NCBI GenBank assembly: GCA_946481495.1
Contig: CAMLNW010000016.1
Location: forward strand, 1 to 19,522
Reading direction: 5' to 3'
DNA from: an uncultured Actinomycetes bacterium
Lineage (GTDB): Bacteria; Actinomycetota; Thermoleophilia; Solirubrobacterales; Thermoleophilaceae
Length of the DNA stretch: 19,522 nt
Translations under genes and position numbers: made by a program
The notes under the pieces: generated by a model
What the model was told of the DNA's origin: nothing
Seen by the model: the letters and a program-made list of their open reading frames with translations, nothing else
Database searches by the model: none
Part shown: in pieces, positions 7,498 to 16,796 of the stretch
Position numbering within the stretch: position 1 is the stretch's first letter
Layout of the letters: the number at the start of each line of letters is the position of its first letter

Positions 7498-10161
7498 ATG
7501 GACATCTGCACGATCGTCGCCAAGAACTACCTAGCGCACGCTCGCACGCTGGCACGGTCGTATGCCGAGCACCATCCGGACGCGCGCACTTGGGTGCTGG
7601 TGATCGACGACTCCGACGGCTGGGTCGACGCCGCTGACGAGCCGTTCGAGCTCGTCACGCTCGGGGAGATCGACATCCCGACGATCGACCAGATGGTCTG
7701 CCTCTACTCCGTGCTCGAGTTCTCGACCGCCGTCAAGCCATTCTTCCTCGCACACCTGATGGAGCGGCAAGGACTGGAGCGGGTCGCCTACATGGACCCC
7801 GACATCCGTGTCCATGGCGACCTCTCGGAGATCGACCGGCTGCTCGAAGCGAACACGATGGTCGTAACCCCTCACCTGACTGAGCCGATGCCGCGCGACG
7901 GTCGCCGCCCGAGCGAGACCGAGATCCTGATGTCGGGCTCGTTCAATCTCGGCTTCCTGGGCCTCAGCCGCGGCGAGGGGTCGCGGCGGCTGCTCGACTG
8001 GTGGGGCGAGCGGCTCGCTACCGACTGCATCGTCGACCCCAAGGCCGGGCTGTTCGTCGACCAGCGTTGGATGGATTTCTCGCCCGGCCTCGTCGACAGC
8101 TTCCACGTCCTGCGCGACCCCGGCTACAACATCGCCTACTGGAACCTGTCGACGCGCGAGCTCAAGCAGGGGCGCAACGGCTGGAGCGTGAACGGCGAGC
8201 CGCTGCGCTTCTTCCACTTCTCTGGCTACGACCCCGATCACCGCGACCGCCTGAGCAAACATCAGAACCGCGTCGAGATGCTGTCCGGCAGCGCTCTGAA
8301 GCAGATCTGTGACGCGTACGGCGACGAGCTGGTGGACAACGGGTACCGCAAGGTCAAGGACTGGCCCTACTCGTGGGGCGAGCTGCCGAACGGCCTGAAG
8401 GTCGACGCGCCTGTACGCGCCGGCTACCGCGCCGGGGTCGAGCAGGGCGAGCTGACCGAGCCTCCGTTCTCAGAGCGTGGCGCGGCGGAGCTCGTCGACT
8501 GGCTCAACGGCCCAGCCGACGAGGGCGGCGCCCAGGGCGTGACGCGCTACCTGACCGCGTTCCGCGATTCGCGCGACGACCTGACCCGCGACTTCGCAGA
8601 CCTCGAGGGCGCCGACGGCGGGCGGCTCGTCGCCTGGGCCGAGGTCTACGGTCGCGGCCAGATTCCCGACCGGCTGCTGCCTGGAGCGGCCGGCGACGAG
8701 AGCGCGGCGCCACTGTACGCGGGGGTCAACATGGCCGGCTACTTCAACTCGGTCCTGGGAGTCGGCGAGCACGCCCGGCTGATCCTCGACGGCCTGACGG
8801 CCGCCGGCGTCCCGGTCGAGACGATCGGCCTAACCGCCGCACGCTCCGCACAGCTCGGCCCGCCGCCGAACTCCGACGCGCGGCACGCGCCGCACCCGAT
8901 CAACCTGATCTCGGTCAATGCCGACGTCTTGCCCGCGTTCGCGCGCCAAGCCGGCCAAGAGCTCTTCCAGAGCCGCTACACGATCGGGCTCTGGGCCTGG
9001 GAGGTGACCCCCTTCCCGCAGCGCTTCCTCGACGCCTTCGAATACGTCGACGAGGTCTGGGTGCTGTCCGAGCACGTGCACCGCGCGATCCAGCCCGTGT
9101 CGCCTGTGCCGGTGCTGACCGTCCCGCTACCGATCGAGCTGCCCGATCCGCCTCAGCGCTCGCGTGCGGAACTCGGGCTACCCGACGGCTTCGTCTTCCT
9201 GTTCGCCTTCGACTTCGACAGCGTGGTCGAGCGCAAGAACCCGCTCGGCCTGGTCGAGGCGTTCACGCGCGCCTTCGAGCCGGGCGAAGGCGCCGCGCTG
9301 GTACTCAAGACGCTCAACGGTAACGCCCACCCCGAGGCGCGCGCCCGCGTCGCCGCGGCCGCCGCGGCCCATCCCGACGTCCACCTGATGGAGCAGGTGC
9401 TGCCGCGGGCCGACAAGGACGCGCTGATGGCGGCGTGCGACTGCTACGTGTCGCTGCACCGCGCCGAGGGCTTCGGAATCACACCGGCAGAGGCGATGTG
9501 GCTCGGCAAGCCGACGATCGCGACCGGATTCTCGGGCAACCTCGACTTCATGGACGCCGACAACTCCTACCTCGTCGACTACGAGCTGGTGCCAATCGGA
9601 CCCGGCAACGACCCCTACCCCGCCGACGGCGAGTGGGCCGAGCCCGACCTCGGCCACGCGGCCAGCCTGATGCGCGAGGTCTTCGAACATCCCGAGCGCG
9701 CCCGCGCGGTAGGAGCGCTCGGCCAACGCTCAATCCGCGCGACGCGGTCGCCCGAGATCGCCGGCGCCGAGCTGGCGCGCCGCCTGAAGCGGATCCAGTC
9801 TTTCGCCGGGCCGCCTGCCCGCCAGCGCCGGATCGCCAACACCGACTGGCTCGCCAGCGCGATCCACGACGGGCCCGTCCAGCCACCGCCGCCGTCGCGC
9901 ATCGCCGGCGTCAAGAGCGCCGCCCGACGCGCCCTGCTGCGCGTCATCAAGCCCTACTCGGCCCACCAGCAGCGAGTCGACAACGAGATGCTGACCGCGA
10001 TCCACACGCTCGACCGGGCGGTCCAGTCGCTGGCGGCGAGCCAGGCGAGGGTGAATCGGCAGCTGGAGGGCAGTAGCGAGCCCGAGCCCGATGCGGACGC
10101 CCAGGCTAGAGGAGCTTCAGCGTCTTCGGACGCAGCGCGCGCGGGATCTTGGGCAGAGTGA
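7498..10161 (+). CDS. Two-domain glycosyltransferase: GT-A-type N-terminus fused to GT4
   Basis: An 887-residue cytoplasmic protein with two catalytic-looking units. Residues 1-260 form a GT-A-like domain: strand DICTIVAKNYLAHARTLARS (2-21), VLVIDDSD (33-40), a DxD-type metal site VAYMDPDIRVHGD (96-108), SGSFNLGFLGLSRG (146-159) and FHFSGYDPDHRDR near the end, a layout reminiscent of GT8-type enzymes. Residues about 400-765 are a GT-B GT4 domain: GYFNSVLGVGEHARLIL, ERKNP (578-582) with the basic pair for the nucleotide phosphate, and the EX7E motif E657/E665 in EGFGITPAEAMWLGKPTIATG. Residues 820-857 could form a coiled coil, followed by an Asp/Glu/Ala/Ser-rich tail. Two sequential transfers by one polypeptide are inferred. 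The last 56 nt overlap the convergent gene. Confidence 0.85.
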   Translation: MDICTIVAKNYLAHARTLARSYAEHHPDARTWVLVIDDSDGWVDAADEPFELVTLGEIDIPTIDQMVCLYSVLEFSTAVKPFFLAHLMERQGLERVAYMDPDIRVHGDLSEIDRLLEANTMVVTPHLTEPMPRDGRRPSETEILMSGSFNLGFLGLSRGEGSRRLLDWWGERLATDCIVDPKAGLFVDQRWMDFSPGLVDSFHVLRDPGYNIAYWNLSTRELKQGRNGWSVNGEPLRFFHFSGYDPDHRDRLSKHQNRVEMLSGSALKQICDAYGDELVDNGYRKVKDWPYSWGELPNGLKVDAPVRAGYRAGVEQGELTEPPFSERGAAELVDWLNGPADEGGAQGVTRYLTAFRDSRDDLTRDFADLEGADGGRLVAWAEVYGRGQIPDRLLPGAAGDESAAPLYAGVNMAGYFNSVLGVGEHARLILDGLTAAGVPVETIGLTAARSAQLGPPPNSDARHAPHPINLISVNADVLPAFARQAGQELFQSRYTIGLWAWEVTPFPQRFLDAFEYVDEVWVLSEHVHRAIQPVSPVPVLTVPLPIELPDPPQRSRAELGLPDGFVFLFAFDFDSVVERKNPLGLVEAFTRAFEPGEGAALVLKTLNGNAHPEARARVAAAAAAHPDVHLMEQVLPRADKDALMAACDCYVSLHRAEGFGITPAEAMWLGKPTIATGFSGNLDFMDADNSYLVDYELVPIGPGNDPYPADGEWAEPDLGHAASLMREVFEHPERARAVGALGQRSIRATRSPEIAGAELARRLKRIQSFAGPPARQRRIANTDWLASAIHDGPVQPPPPSRIAGVKSAARRALLRVIKPYSAHQQRVDNEMLTAIHTLDRAVQSLAASQARVNRQLEGSSEPEPDADAQARGASASSDAARAGSWAE

Positions 10162-10993
10162 TCGCAATCGCCCGGTTGCGCGCGAAGCGCACGGTCTGAC
10201 CCAAGCTGCGTCGAGGGTACGCGGCGCCGATAGCCACCCCGTGGGTATAGGTCGCGGGACGGTACGTAGCGCGCAGCAGACCCCGACGGCGAATGTGCGA
10301 GTCAATACGCGCCTCGAAGATGTCGCCGAGGTGGGCAAGCGGGAAACGCAGCCTCGCCATCGTGCGATCCCGGTAGATGGGCCGCGCCAGGTCGCTGCGG
10401 CGAGCGAGGAACACCTGGTCGCTGAAGCCGTGTCCGAGGGCGAAGGGACCCACACATTCGCATGTATGACGATCGAGATCGGCCTCGTCGCCCCAACTCG
10501 GGTTGGCGACGAACACCCTCGCGTGGTGCTGCATCAGCTCGATCGATGGAGTGATCCAGTCGCACGGCTCGCGCATCCGAATCTCGGCATCCCAGTGCAT
10601 CATCCAATCGGCTCCCGGCAGCGCGACCGCGGCCAGCGCCCAATCGGTGAAGTAGGGGATGTCGCCGAGATCCGTCCGCGCGAGACCGGCTGCCGCTAGG
10701 CCTGCCTCGACGTGATCGGCGACGAACTCGAGGGCATCCAGCTCGCCCGCCGCGATCAGCTGCTGGGCGCGGCTACAGACGTCCTCCCGGTCAAGGACGT
10801 TGTTGACGAGGGCGACGCGGCGCGCGAACGGATAGGGGTTGTCCTCACAGATCCGCCGGAACACACCTGGCACGAGAAGGTCGCGGTAGGTGCGCTCGTA
10901 GCTGTTGACCACGAGGTCTACGGACTCACCCGCCTCCTGCGCCGGACGGTGGCTAAGGCCACCCAACCGATCCCTCGTCCCCGGTCGCCCCAC
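10106..10993 (-). CDS. Predicted GT-A-type glycosyltransferase-like protein
   Basis: A 295-residue protein from GTG 10993. Residues 25-32 (VDLVVNSY) look like the first strand of a GT-A fold, and ADWMMHWDAEIRM (128-140) carries a D-x-E acidic site where GT2-like enzymes keep DxD. Further conserved-looking parts are GHGFSDQVFLARR and the basic C-terminus. I do not recognise a specific family, so donor and acceptor are unknown. TAGGGT six bases upstream of GTG 10993 supports this leaderless start; GTG 10912 is the alternative but would cut into the first strand. The AGGAGG at about 10931-10936 is 20 bases from that codon and is probably coding coincidence. The gene stands alone on the minus strand, divergent from gmd and convergent with the GT fusion gene. 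Its GC content is lower than its neighbours in the part I counted. Confidence 0.65.
   Translation of the reverse strand: MGRPGTRDRLGGLSHRPAQEAGESVDLVVNSYERTYRDLLVPGVFRRICEDNPYPFARRVALVNNVLDREDVCSRAQQLIAAGELDALEFVADHVEAGLAAAGLARTDLGDIPYFTDWALAAVALPGADWMMHWDAEIRMREPCDWITPSIELMQHHARVFVANPSWGDEADLDRHTCECVGPFALGHGFSDQVFLARRSDLARPIYRDRTMARLRFPLAHLGDIFEARIDSHIRRRGLLRATYRPATYTHGVAIGAAYPRRSLGQTVRFARNRAIAITLPKIPRALRPKTLKLL
10120..10133. terminator. UUCG-tetraloop hairpin inside a convergent gene overlap
   Basis: GCGTC (10120-10124), loop TTCG, GACGC (10129-10133): a perfect 5-bp stem closed by C-G around UUCG, an exceptionally stable RNA tetraloop when read from the plus strand. Read from the minus strand the loop is CGAA. 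It sits in the shared 3' ends of two convergent genes, where a bidirectional terminator or mRNA 3' stabiliser would be expected. No U-tract follows on either strand, so termination is inferred from position and structure only. Confidence 0.4.
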
Positions 10994-10999
10994 GCCGCC

Positions 11000-11005
11000 A
11001 CCCTA
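11000..11005 (-). promoter_or_regulatory. Putative -10 hexamer of leaderless promoter
   Basis: On the minus strand TAGGGT (TANNNT type) ends six bases before GTG 10993, giving a leaderless start. This supports 10993 over the downstream in-frame GTG at 10912. It is divergent from the gmd promoter; the two hexamers lie 29 bases apart. Confidence 0.5.
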
Positions 11006-11006
11006 G

Positions 11007-12038
<1,032 letters not shown>

Positions 12039-12070
12039 CTAACGGCTCACCAAGGCCGCCGGGAATCGTC

Positions 12071-13318
12071 GTGACCAACTGCCGCCTGCTCTGGCTCTCG
12101 CCCGAGCTACCGGACCCTGAGGGCAATGGGGGCGAGGTCCGGCTGTTTCAGATCGTCAGAGGACTCGCCGAGCGCGGAATCGCGATTCGCTTCATCGCCC
12201 CCGCACCTGCCGAGAAGATCCCGCGCGCGGTTCAGCTGCGCGAAGTCGGCGTCGACCTGCTGCCGGTCGTTCGCCCGGCATCGCGGGCGCGCGAGGCAGT
12301 TGTGGCCTCGCTCGCAGACCCGCGCATCGGAGCGGGACTCTTGACCCGCTCGTGGATGGCCTGGCAGGCGAGTATCTACCGTCACGAGCTACGTGGCGAG
12401 ATCCAGCGCGCGCTCGACGAGCCTTGGGACGGCGTCCTAATCGAGCACGACTGGGCACTGGACTGGGCACGCGACCTGCCGAGCGATCTGCCAATCGGCT
12501 TGGTATTCCAAAACCTGACCGACGTGCTGCTGACGCGGCGGGCAAGCGCGGCGACGGGCCTGACGCGGCTGCGAACACGGCGCGACGCGCGGCTGGCACG
12601 GCGCGAGACTGATCGAGGAATCGGGCGCGTGACACAAGCCTTTGCCTGCTCCGACGACGACGCGGCCGAGATCGTCCGGCGCTGGGACGTCCCCTGCGCG
12701 GTGGTCCCCAACGGAGCCGACGTCGATCGGCTCGGGTTGGTTCCCTCGGACGAAGCACGCGCCGGCAACCTGCTGTTCACCGGCACACTGAGCTATCAGC
12801 CGAACGCCGAGGCAGCCCTGTGGCTCGGCAAGGAGATCTTCCCCCGCGTCCGCGCCCGCCGATCCGACGCCACGCTCGCGATCGTCGGCCGTAACCCGCC
12901 CGCAGCCGTCCGCGCTTTGGCGACGCACCCAGACATCGACGTCCCAGGGCGCGTGGAAGATCTCAACCCCTGGCTGACGCGCGCCGCGGTCGTCGTCGCG
13001 CCGATGCTGTCGGGAAGCGGGACGAAGCTCAAGGTGATCGAGGCGATGGCCGCCGGTCGTCCGGTCGTAGCCACCTCGATCGGAGCCGAGGGAATCGCTG
13101 CCGGGGACGGCGCTGAGCTCTGCGTAGCCGACGATCCACAGTCGTTTGCCGACGCCGTGATCGAGCTGCTGGACGACCCCGCTACTGCCCTGCAGATCGG
13201 CTCCGCGGCCCGCGCTCTCGCCAACACGCGCTACAGCTGGGATGCGTCGGCGGACGCGATGCATGCTGGTGTCGAGCGCTGGCTCGGCCGCCCCGCCGCG
13301 CGCCCGCCGCAGCGCTGA
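12071..13318 (+). CDS. GT4-family glycosyltransferase
   Basis: A 415-residue GT-B enzyme from GTG 12071. The N-terminal domain opens with LLWLSPELPDPEGNGGEVRLFQIVRGLAERG (the glycine-rich acceptor-side loop at 18-21), and VVPNGADVDRL (211-221) marks the domain junction. The C-terminal donor domain has LLFTGTLSYQPNAEAALWL, IVGRNPP (271-277), and PMLSGSGTKLKVIEAMAAGRPVVAT (311-335), where the Lys/Glu region stands in for the usual EX7E. This variant is common in exopolysaccharide clusters. The frame is open far upstream into gmd, but similarity begins at this GTG; GGGA seven bases before it is a weak Shine-Dalgarno and no TANNNT box is present, which fits an operon-internal gene behind gmd. It ends seven bases from the convergent flippase gene. 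Confidence 0.87.
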   Translation: MTNCRLLWLSPELPDPEGNGGEVRLFQIVRGLAERGIAIRFIAPAPAEKIPRAVQLREVGVDLLPVVRPASRAREAVVASLADPRIGAGLLTRSWMAWQASIYRHELRGEIQRALDEPWDGVLIEHDWALDWARDLPSDLPIGLVFQNLTDVLLTRRASAATGLTRLRTRRDARLARRETDRGIGRVTQAFACSDDDAAEIVRRWDVPCAVVPNGADVDRLGLVPSDEARAGNLLFTGTLSYQPNAEAALWLGKEIFPRVRARRSDATLAIVGRNPPAAVRALATHPDIDVPGRVEDLNPWLTRAAVVVAPMLSGSGTKLKVIEAMAAGRPVVATSIGAEGIAAGDGAELCVADDPQSFADAVIELLDDPATALQIGSAARALANTRYSWDASADAMHAGVERWLGRPAARPPQR

Positions 13319-13325
13319 GAAGCTC

Positions 13326-14813
13326 CTAGCCGGATGGGTCCCGGCGACGGTCGAGGAGCGATCGCCCAAGCGCCAGAAGCTCCTCCGGTATCGCGCGCAG
13401 CGCAATGATCACTACGGCGAACACAGCGCCAACCACCGCGGTCTGCACAACGACCGGAAGACCCGATATCAACAGGAGCGGGGCGAGCGCGGCGCCGGTC
13501 GCGCAAGCGACCTTTAGCACGATCGTCCCGCCGAGCCGAATGCCGTCCTCGCCGCGCGACACCGCCAGGACGTAGAGCACGCTCAGAGTTAGATCGGCAC
13601 AGACGACGGCGATTGCCCCAGCCGTCTCGCCCTGCGAGCTGCCGAGCGCAGCCGCGAGCCCGCCGCTCAGGACCAGCCCAACCAAGTTCGCGCCGACGAC
13701 CGACCGGTAGCGCTCGAGCGCGAGCAGCGTGAAGCTGCCGAGCGCTATCACGAAGGTCGCCAGCAGCGCGACAGACATCAGCCGCAGCTCGCCGACGGCC
13801 TCCAAGTACCCAGAGCCGGCGATGATGTCGAGCGCCAGCGGCGCCGCGACCCCCGCCAAGAGCGCCAAGCCAGCTCCGATGATCCAACAGCCCTCCCAGA
13901 GCCGCGTGACCGCATAGGCGAGCCGATGACGGTCGTCGCGCGACGCTCGCGCGAGCAGCGGGAAAGCGGACGCCACGAGCAGCCCGGGAATCACCGCCAG
14001 CACTGAGTAGATCCGGAACGATGCCGCGAACAGCCCTGCGTCACGCTCCGTCGCGACGAGCGACAGCGCGAGCAGGCTGATCTGGGCATAGAGAGTCCCG
14101 GCGATCGCGGCGGCCGCGAACGGAACTGTTAGACGAAGGATGTTCGTCCACTCGACACGATCGAGCTTCGGGCTCCAGCTCTCACGTCGCCCGACCAGCG
14201 CGGTGGTCGCGACGATCAGCAGCACGCCGACTGGGATCGGCACCGCGAGCAGCGGAACGATTCCCGCCCCGGCGGCGGCGAGGGCAACGAGCGCGATCAC
14301 GGACACGGCCTGGCGCAGCAGGTCGAGATTGGTGACCCAGCCGAACCTGAGCGACGACTGAAGCGGGATTGACAGCGTCGTATAGATGACGGCAAGCAGC
14401 AGGCCGACGCCACCGAGCGCGGTGCCCGCGACCATCGCGTCGTCGTAACCGGCCGCGACGGCGAACGCCAGTGCCACGACGACACCTACAGCGCCGATGA
14501 CCAGTCGGATGCCGAGCAGGTGGCGGAGGAAACGGTGGGCGGCCTCCCCCGCACGGACGCTGTGCTCGCGCACACCGAGCGCAGAGGTCCCGGCGTCGGC
14601 GACGCCAGTGATGATGGTCAGCAAGGCGAACACCACTGAGTAGCGGCCGAAGTCGACGGGACCCAGGTGCCGCGTCAGAACGGCGGCGGAGACGACCGCT
14701 AGCCCCGAGCCGGCGACGTAGCCGGCAACTCGAAGGGCACTGCCGCGGATGATGAGCGAGCCCGCGTCTGTCGAGTCGAGGACGTGCGTGCCGGGCTCGT
14801 CCGGTTCGCTCAT
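13326..14813 (-). CDS. Oligosaccharide flippase (Wzx-like, MOP superfamily)
   Basis: A 495-residue membrane protein with about twelve to fourteen hydrophobic helices from residue 22 to near 480. The first helix region, ALRVAGYVAGSGLAVVSAAVLTRHLGPVDFGRYSVV (26-61), is the standard opening of polysaccharide flippases; LTRHLGPVDFGRY is close to the family consensus. Such proteins flip undecaprenyl-pyrophosphate-linked oligosaccharide units outward. It is the last gene of the minus-strand operon and starts with ATG overlapping the TGA of the GT4 gene upstream (ATGA, 14810-14813), implying translational coupling. Its presence beside Wzm/Wzt means the locus encodes two kinds of export machinery. 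A weak 5-bp inverted repeat (13329-13345) overlaps its last codons. Confidence 0.9.
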   Translation of the reverse strand: MSEPDEPGTHVLDSTDAGSLIIRGSALRVAGYVAGSGLAVVSAAVLTRHLGPVDFGRYSVVFALLTIITGVADAGTSALGVREHSVRAGEAAHRFLRHLLGIRLVIGAVGVVVALAFAVAAGYDDAMVAGTALGGVGLLLAVIYTTLSIPLQSSLRFGWVTNLDLLRQAVSVIALVALAAAGAGIVPLLAVPIPVGVLLIVATTALVGRRESWSPKLDRVEWTNILRLTVPFAAAAIAGTLYAQISLLALSLVATERDAGLFAASFRIYSVLAVIPGLLVASAFPLLARASRDDRHRLAYAVTRLWEGCWIIGAGLALLAGVAAPLALDIIAGSGYLEAVGELRLMSVALLATFVIALGSFTLLALERYRSVVGANLVGLVLSGGLAAALGSSQGETAGAIAVVCADLTLSVLYVLAVSRGEDGIRLGGTIVLKVACATGAALAPLLLISGLPVVVQTAVVGAVFAVVIIALRAIPEELLALGRSLLDRRRDPSG

Positions 14814-15961
14814 CGCACGCTCCCGCCCGTCCCGCGCCGCTCCGAGATTGCTCGCTGGTAGCTAGCTACGGTTGAGGTAGCGGTTGCGTCCCAGCTGAAG
14901 CGGGCCGCCTGACGCGGCCCCGCCTTCTGCAGCCGGTCGCGCAGCCGGCCATCTCCGAGCAGCCTGACGAGCGCCGCCGCCAGCTCCGTAACGCTCTCGG
15001 GATCGAACAGCAGTGCGGCGTCGCCCGCGACCTCTGGCAGGGTCGAGCGGTTCGAGCAGGCCACGGGCACTCCGCGCCGCATCGCCTCGAGCACCGGAAA
15101 CCCGAAACCCTCGTAAAGCGATGGGAAGACAAACGCGGTCGCCAGCTCGTACAACCCCTCGAGGTCGGGGTTGTCGACCCAGCTGGGGAGCCGCACGTGC
15201 TCGGTGGTCCCCAACGCTGCAGCGCGGCGAACGAGCTCGGCCTCGTGAGGCGTGCTGTAGCCCGGAATCACCAGCATCGGACGCTCGCCCGGCTCGATCG
15301 CGGCGTGGGCATCGAGCAGCCGCAGCAGGTTCTTGTGCGGCCGCTTCGCCGAGACGCTGAGCAGTACGGGCCGATCGCCAAGGTCGAACTTGGCCCGCAG
15401 CGCACCGGCGGCGGTGGGGGCTGCGGTCGGCTCCTGACCCACTCCGAGCGGCACGACGTCAACCTTCTCCGACGCGACCTTCAGATGACGCTCGACGTCG
15501 CGCACAGTCGAGTGGGCGTCGACGATGATCCGGTGCGACCGCCGCGCCGCGGCGGGGATCAGGATCCCCATTCCGCGGCGCATCAGTCCGAAGTGGGCGT
15601 CAGGTACTAGCTTGTAGTTGATGTCGTGAATCGTCGTCACGCGCGTGAAGCGACCCCACAGCGGAGCTGTGGACGCGAGGCTATGGACGAGGTCGCAGCC
15701 CGCGCGGCGCGCCATCCGCGGAAGCAGCTGCTGCTCGCCGCGTACCCACTCGAGCCGGTTGCGCGCCTTGACCGGAACGATCTCATGCGGGACCTCGTGC
15801 CACGGCCCTCGTTCCCCCTCAGCCGCCTCGCGGTTGACGAACGCCGTGACGCGCAACCCCTCGATCGCCGCCAGCCGCGGGATCAGCTCGCGCGCGTAGA
15901 CCTCCATGCCGCCGGTCTCGCCAGGCACCAGGTACACGAGGTTGAGACCGGCGTGAATCAC
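14810..15961 (-). CDS. GT4-family glycosyltransferase
   Basis: A 383-residue GT-B enzyme from GTG 15961. The N-terminus GLNLVYLVPGETGGMEVYARELIPRL (5-30) is the classic glycine-loop opening of polysaccharide GT4 enzymes. The donor site has SAKRPHKN (204-211; R207 and K210 for the nucleotide phosphates) and SLYEGFGFPVLEAM (281-294; EX7E at E284/E292). An upstream ATG at 16036 is in frame but would overlap the previous gene by 62 bases and add an unconserved leader; GTG 15961 follows the upstream stop by 13 bases with TGAGG as a plausible Shine-Dalgarno overlapping that stop. The four-base overlap with the flippase suggests coordinated production. Donor sugar cannot be read from the sequence; mannosyl or rhamnosyl is common in this group. 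Confidence 0.9.
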   Translation of the reverse strand: MIHAGLNLVYLVPGETGGMEVYARELIPRLAAIEGLRVTAFVNREAAEGERGPWHEVPHEIVPVKARNRLEWVRGEQQLLPRMARRAGCDLVHSLASTAPLWGRFTRVTTIHDINYKLVPDAHFGLMRRGMGILIPAAARRSHRIIVDAHSTVRDVERHLKVASEKVDVVPLGVGQEPTAAPTAAGALRAKFDLGDRPVLLSVSAKRPHKNLLRLLDAHAAIEPGERPMLVIPGYSTPHEAELVRRAAALGTTEHVRLPSWVDNPDLEGLYELATAFVFPSLYEGFGFPVLEAMRRGVPVACSNRSTLPEVAGDAALLFDPESVTELAAALVRLLGDGRLRDRLQKAGPRQAARFSWDATATSTVASYQRAISERRGTGGSVR

Positions 15962-15974
15962 CGCCAGCGCCGCC

Positions 15975-16796
15975 TCAGTCGGCTCGGCGTTCGAACTCGC
16001 GCTCGAGATCCTCGTAGCGCCTACGAATGTCGTCACCCTGCTGGAGCTCCCAGAGCATCACCTGCGCGCAGAAGAGCGCGAATGGCTGGAAGATCGCCTC
16101 GATGACTCCAGGCATGCCGTCCCGGTAGCCGCGCCGTCGAATCATCCGACGGCCGAACTCCAAAGCCATGACACGGACGAATGTCCATGTAGTCACAGGC
16201 TTCGCACCAGCCTCGAACCGATCGCGGGCTTCTAGCCGACCGTAGAGGAGGACCTTGCGGAGGTTCTCGTCAATCGAACGATGTGAGAAGTGCCATCGTT
16301 CGCCGCGCAACTTCCCGCTCTTCTCGCGGGAGATCGCGGGCTGCTCATGGACCCGGCCCTCGAAGCGCGTATGGTCGCGGCGCACCAGACGGGGCTGCAT
16401 CATCATGCCCCAACCTCCGTGGTCCATGCGACGACCCCAGAAGAAGTTGATCGTCGGATGCCAGAACGCAGCAACAGAGGGATTGGCGACCAGGGCATCC
16501 TGAATCTCGCGCGCCAGGGTCTGCGTGATCCGCTCGTCGGCGTCGACGTGCAGGATCCATGATCCTGTGGCGGCTTCAAGTGCGACGTTGCGGATCTGGG
16601 CGAAGTCGCGGAACCGCTCGATGATGACCTTGTCCGCATAGCGGCGCGCAATCTCCTCGGTTCGGTCCGTCGAGCGATCGTCCACGACGACAACGATCTC
16701 GTCGCAAAAACTCAGCGTCCGCAGCGAACCCTCGATCATCTGCTCCTCGTCGCGGGCGACCATGACTGCCGAAAGCCTTATGTCACCGCCCGTCAC
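15975..16796 (-). CDS. GT2-family glycosyltransferase (WaaE/KdtX-like)
   Basis: A 273-residue protein resembling the WaaE/KdtX subgroup of GT2. RLSAVMVARDEEQMIEGSL (7-25) is the first strand and loop, EIVVVVDDRSTDRT (33-46) the nucleotide-binding acid motif, and HVDADERI (83-90) the metal-binding DxD with the ER typical of this subgroup. WRHFSHRS-like GERWHFSHRSIDENL lies near the catalytic end, and a hydrophobic segment (VIEAIFQPFALFCAQVMLW) plus an acidic-basic tail may hold it at the membrane. The start is GTG overlapping the TGA of the methyltransferase gene (GTGA, 16793-16796). The middle of the gene is visibly less GC-rich than the flanks (33 of 60 bases G or C at 16141-16200 by hand count). 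Confidence 0.88.
   Translation of the reverse strand: MTGGDIRLSAVMVARDEEQMIEGSLRTLSFCDEIVVVVDDRSTDRTEEIARRYADKVIIERFRDFAQIRNVALEAATGSWILHVDADERITQTLAREIQDALVANPSVAAFWHPTINFFWGRRMDHGGWGMMMQPRLVRRDHTRFEGRVHEQPAISREKSGKLRGERWHFSHRSIDENLRKVLLYGRLEARDRFEAGAKPVTTWTFVRVMALEFGRRMIRRRGYRDGMPGVIEAIFQPFALFCAQVMLWELQQGDDIRRRYEDLEREFERRAD

Noticed and set aside
6147..7523. Long minus-strand open frame (458 codons) antisense to the GT-C-like gene
   Set aside because: Composition is Arg/Asp/Gly-rich with no recognisable fold, and the opposite strand has a coherent membrane protein.
8373..9323. 316-codon plus-strand frame inside the GT fusion gene
   Set aside because: Arg/Ala-rich alternate-frame shadow; the main frame carries all GT4 motifs without interruption.
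10931..10936. AGGAGG on the minus strand as a Shine-Dalgarno for a start at GTG 10912
   Set aside because: It is about 20 bases from that codon, and the shorter protein would lose part of the first GT-A strand.
13329..13345. GCCGG/CCGGC inverted repeat at the end of the flippase gene as a bidirectional terminator
   Set aside because: Only 5 bp with a seven-base loop and no U-tract; common by chance at this GC content, so not listed as a feature.
13317..13386. Direct repeat AGAAGCTCCT near 13318 and 13376
   Set aside because: Ten bases, two copies only, one of them inside coding sequence; not enough to call a functional repeat.
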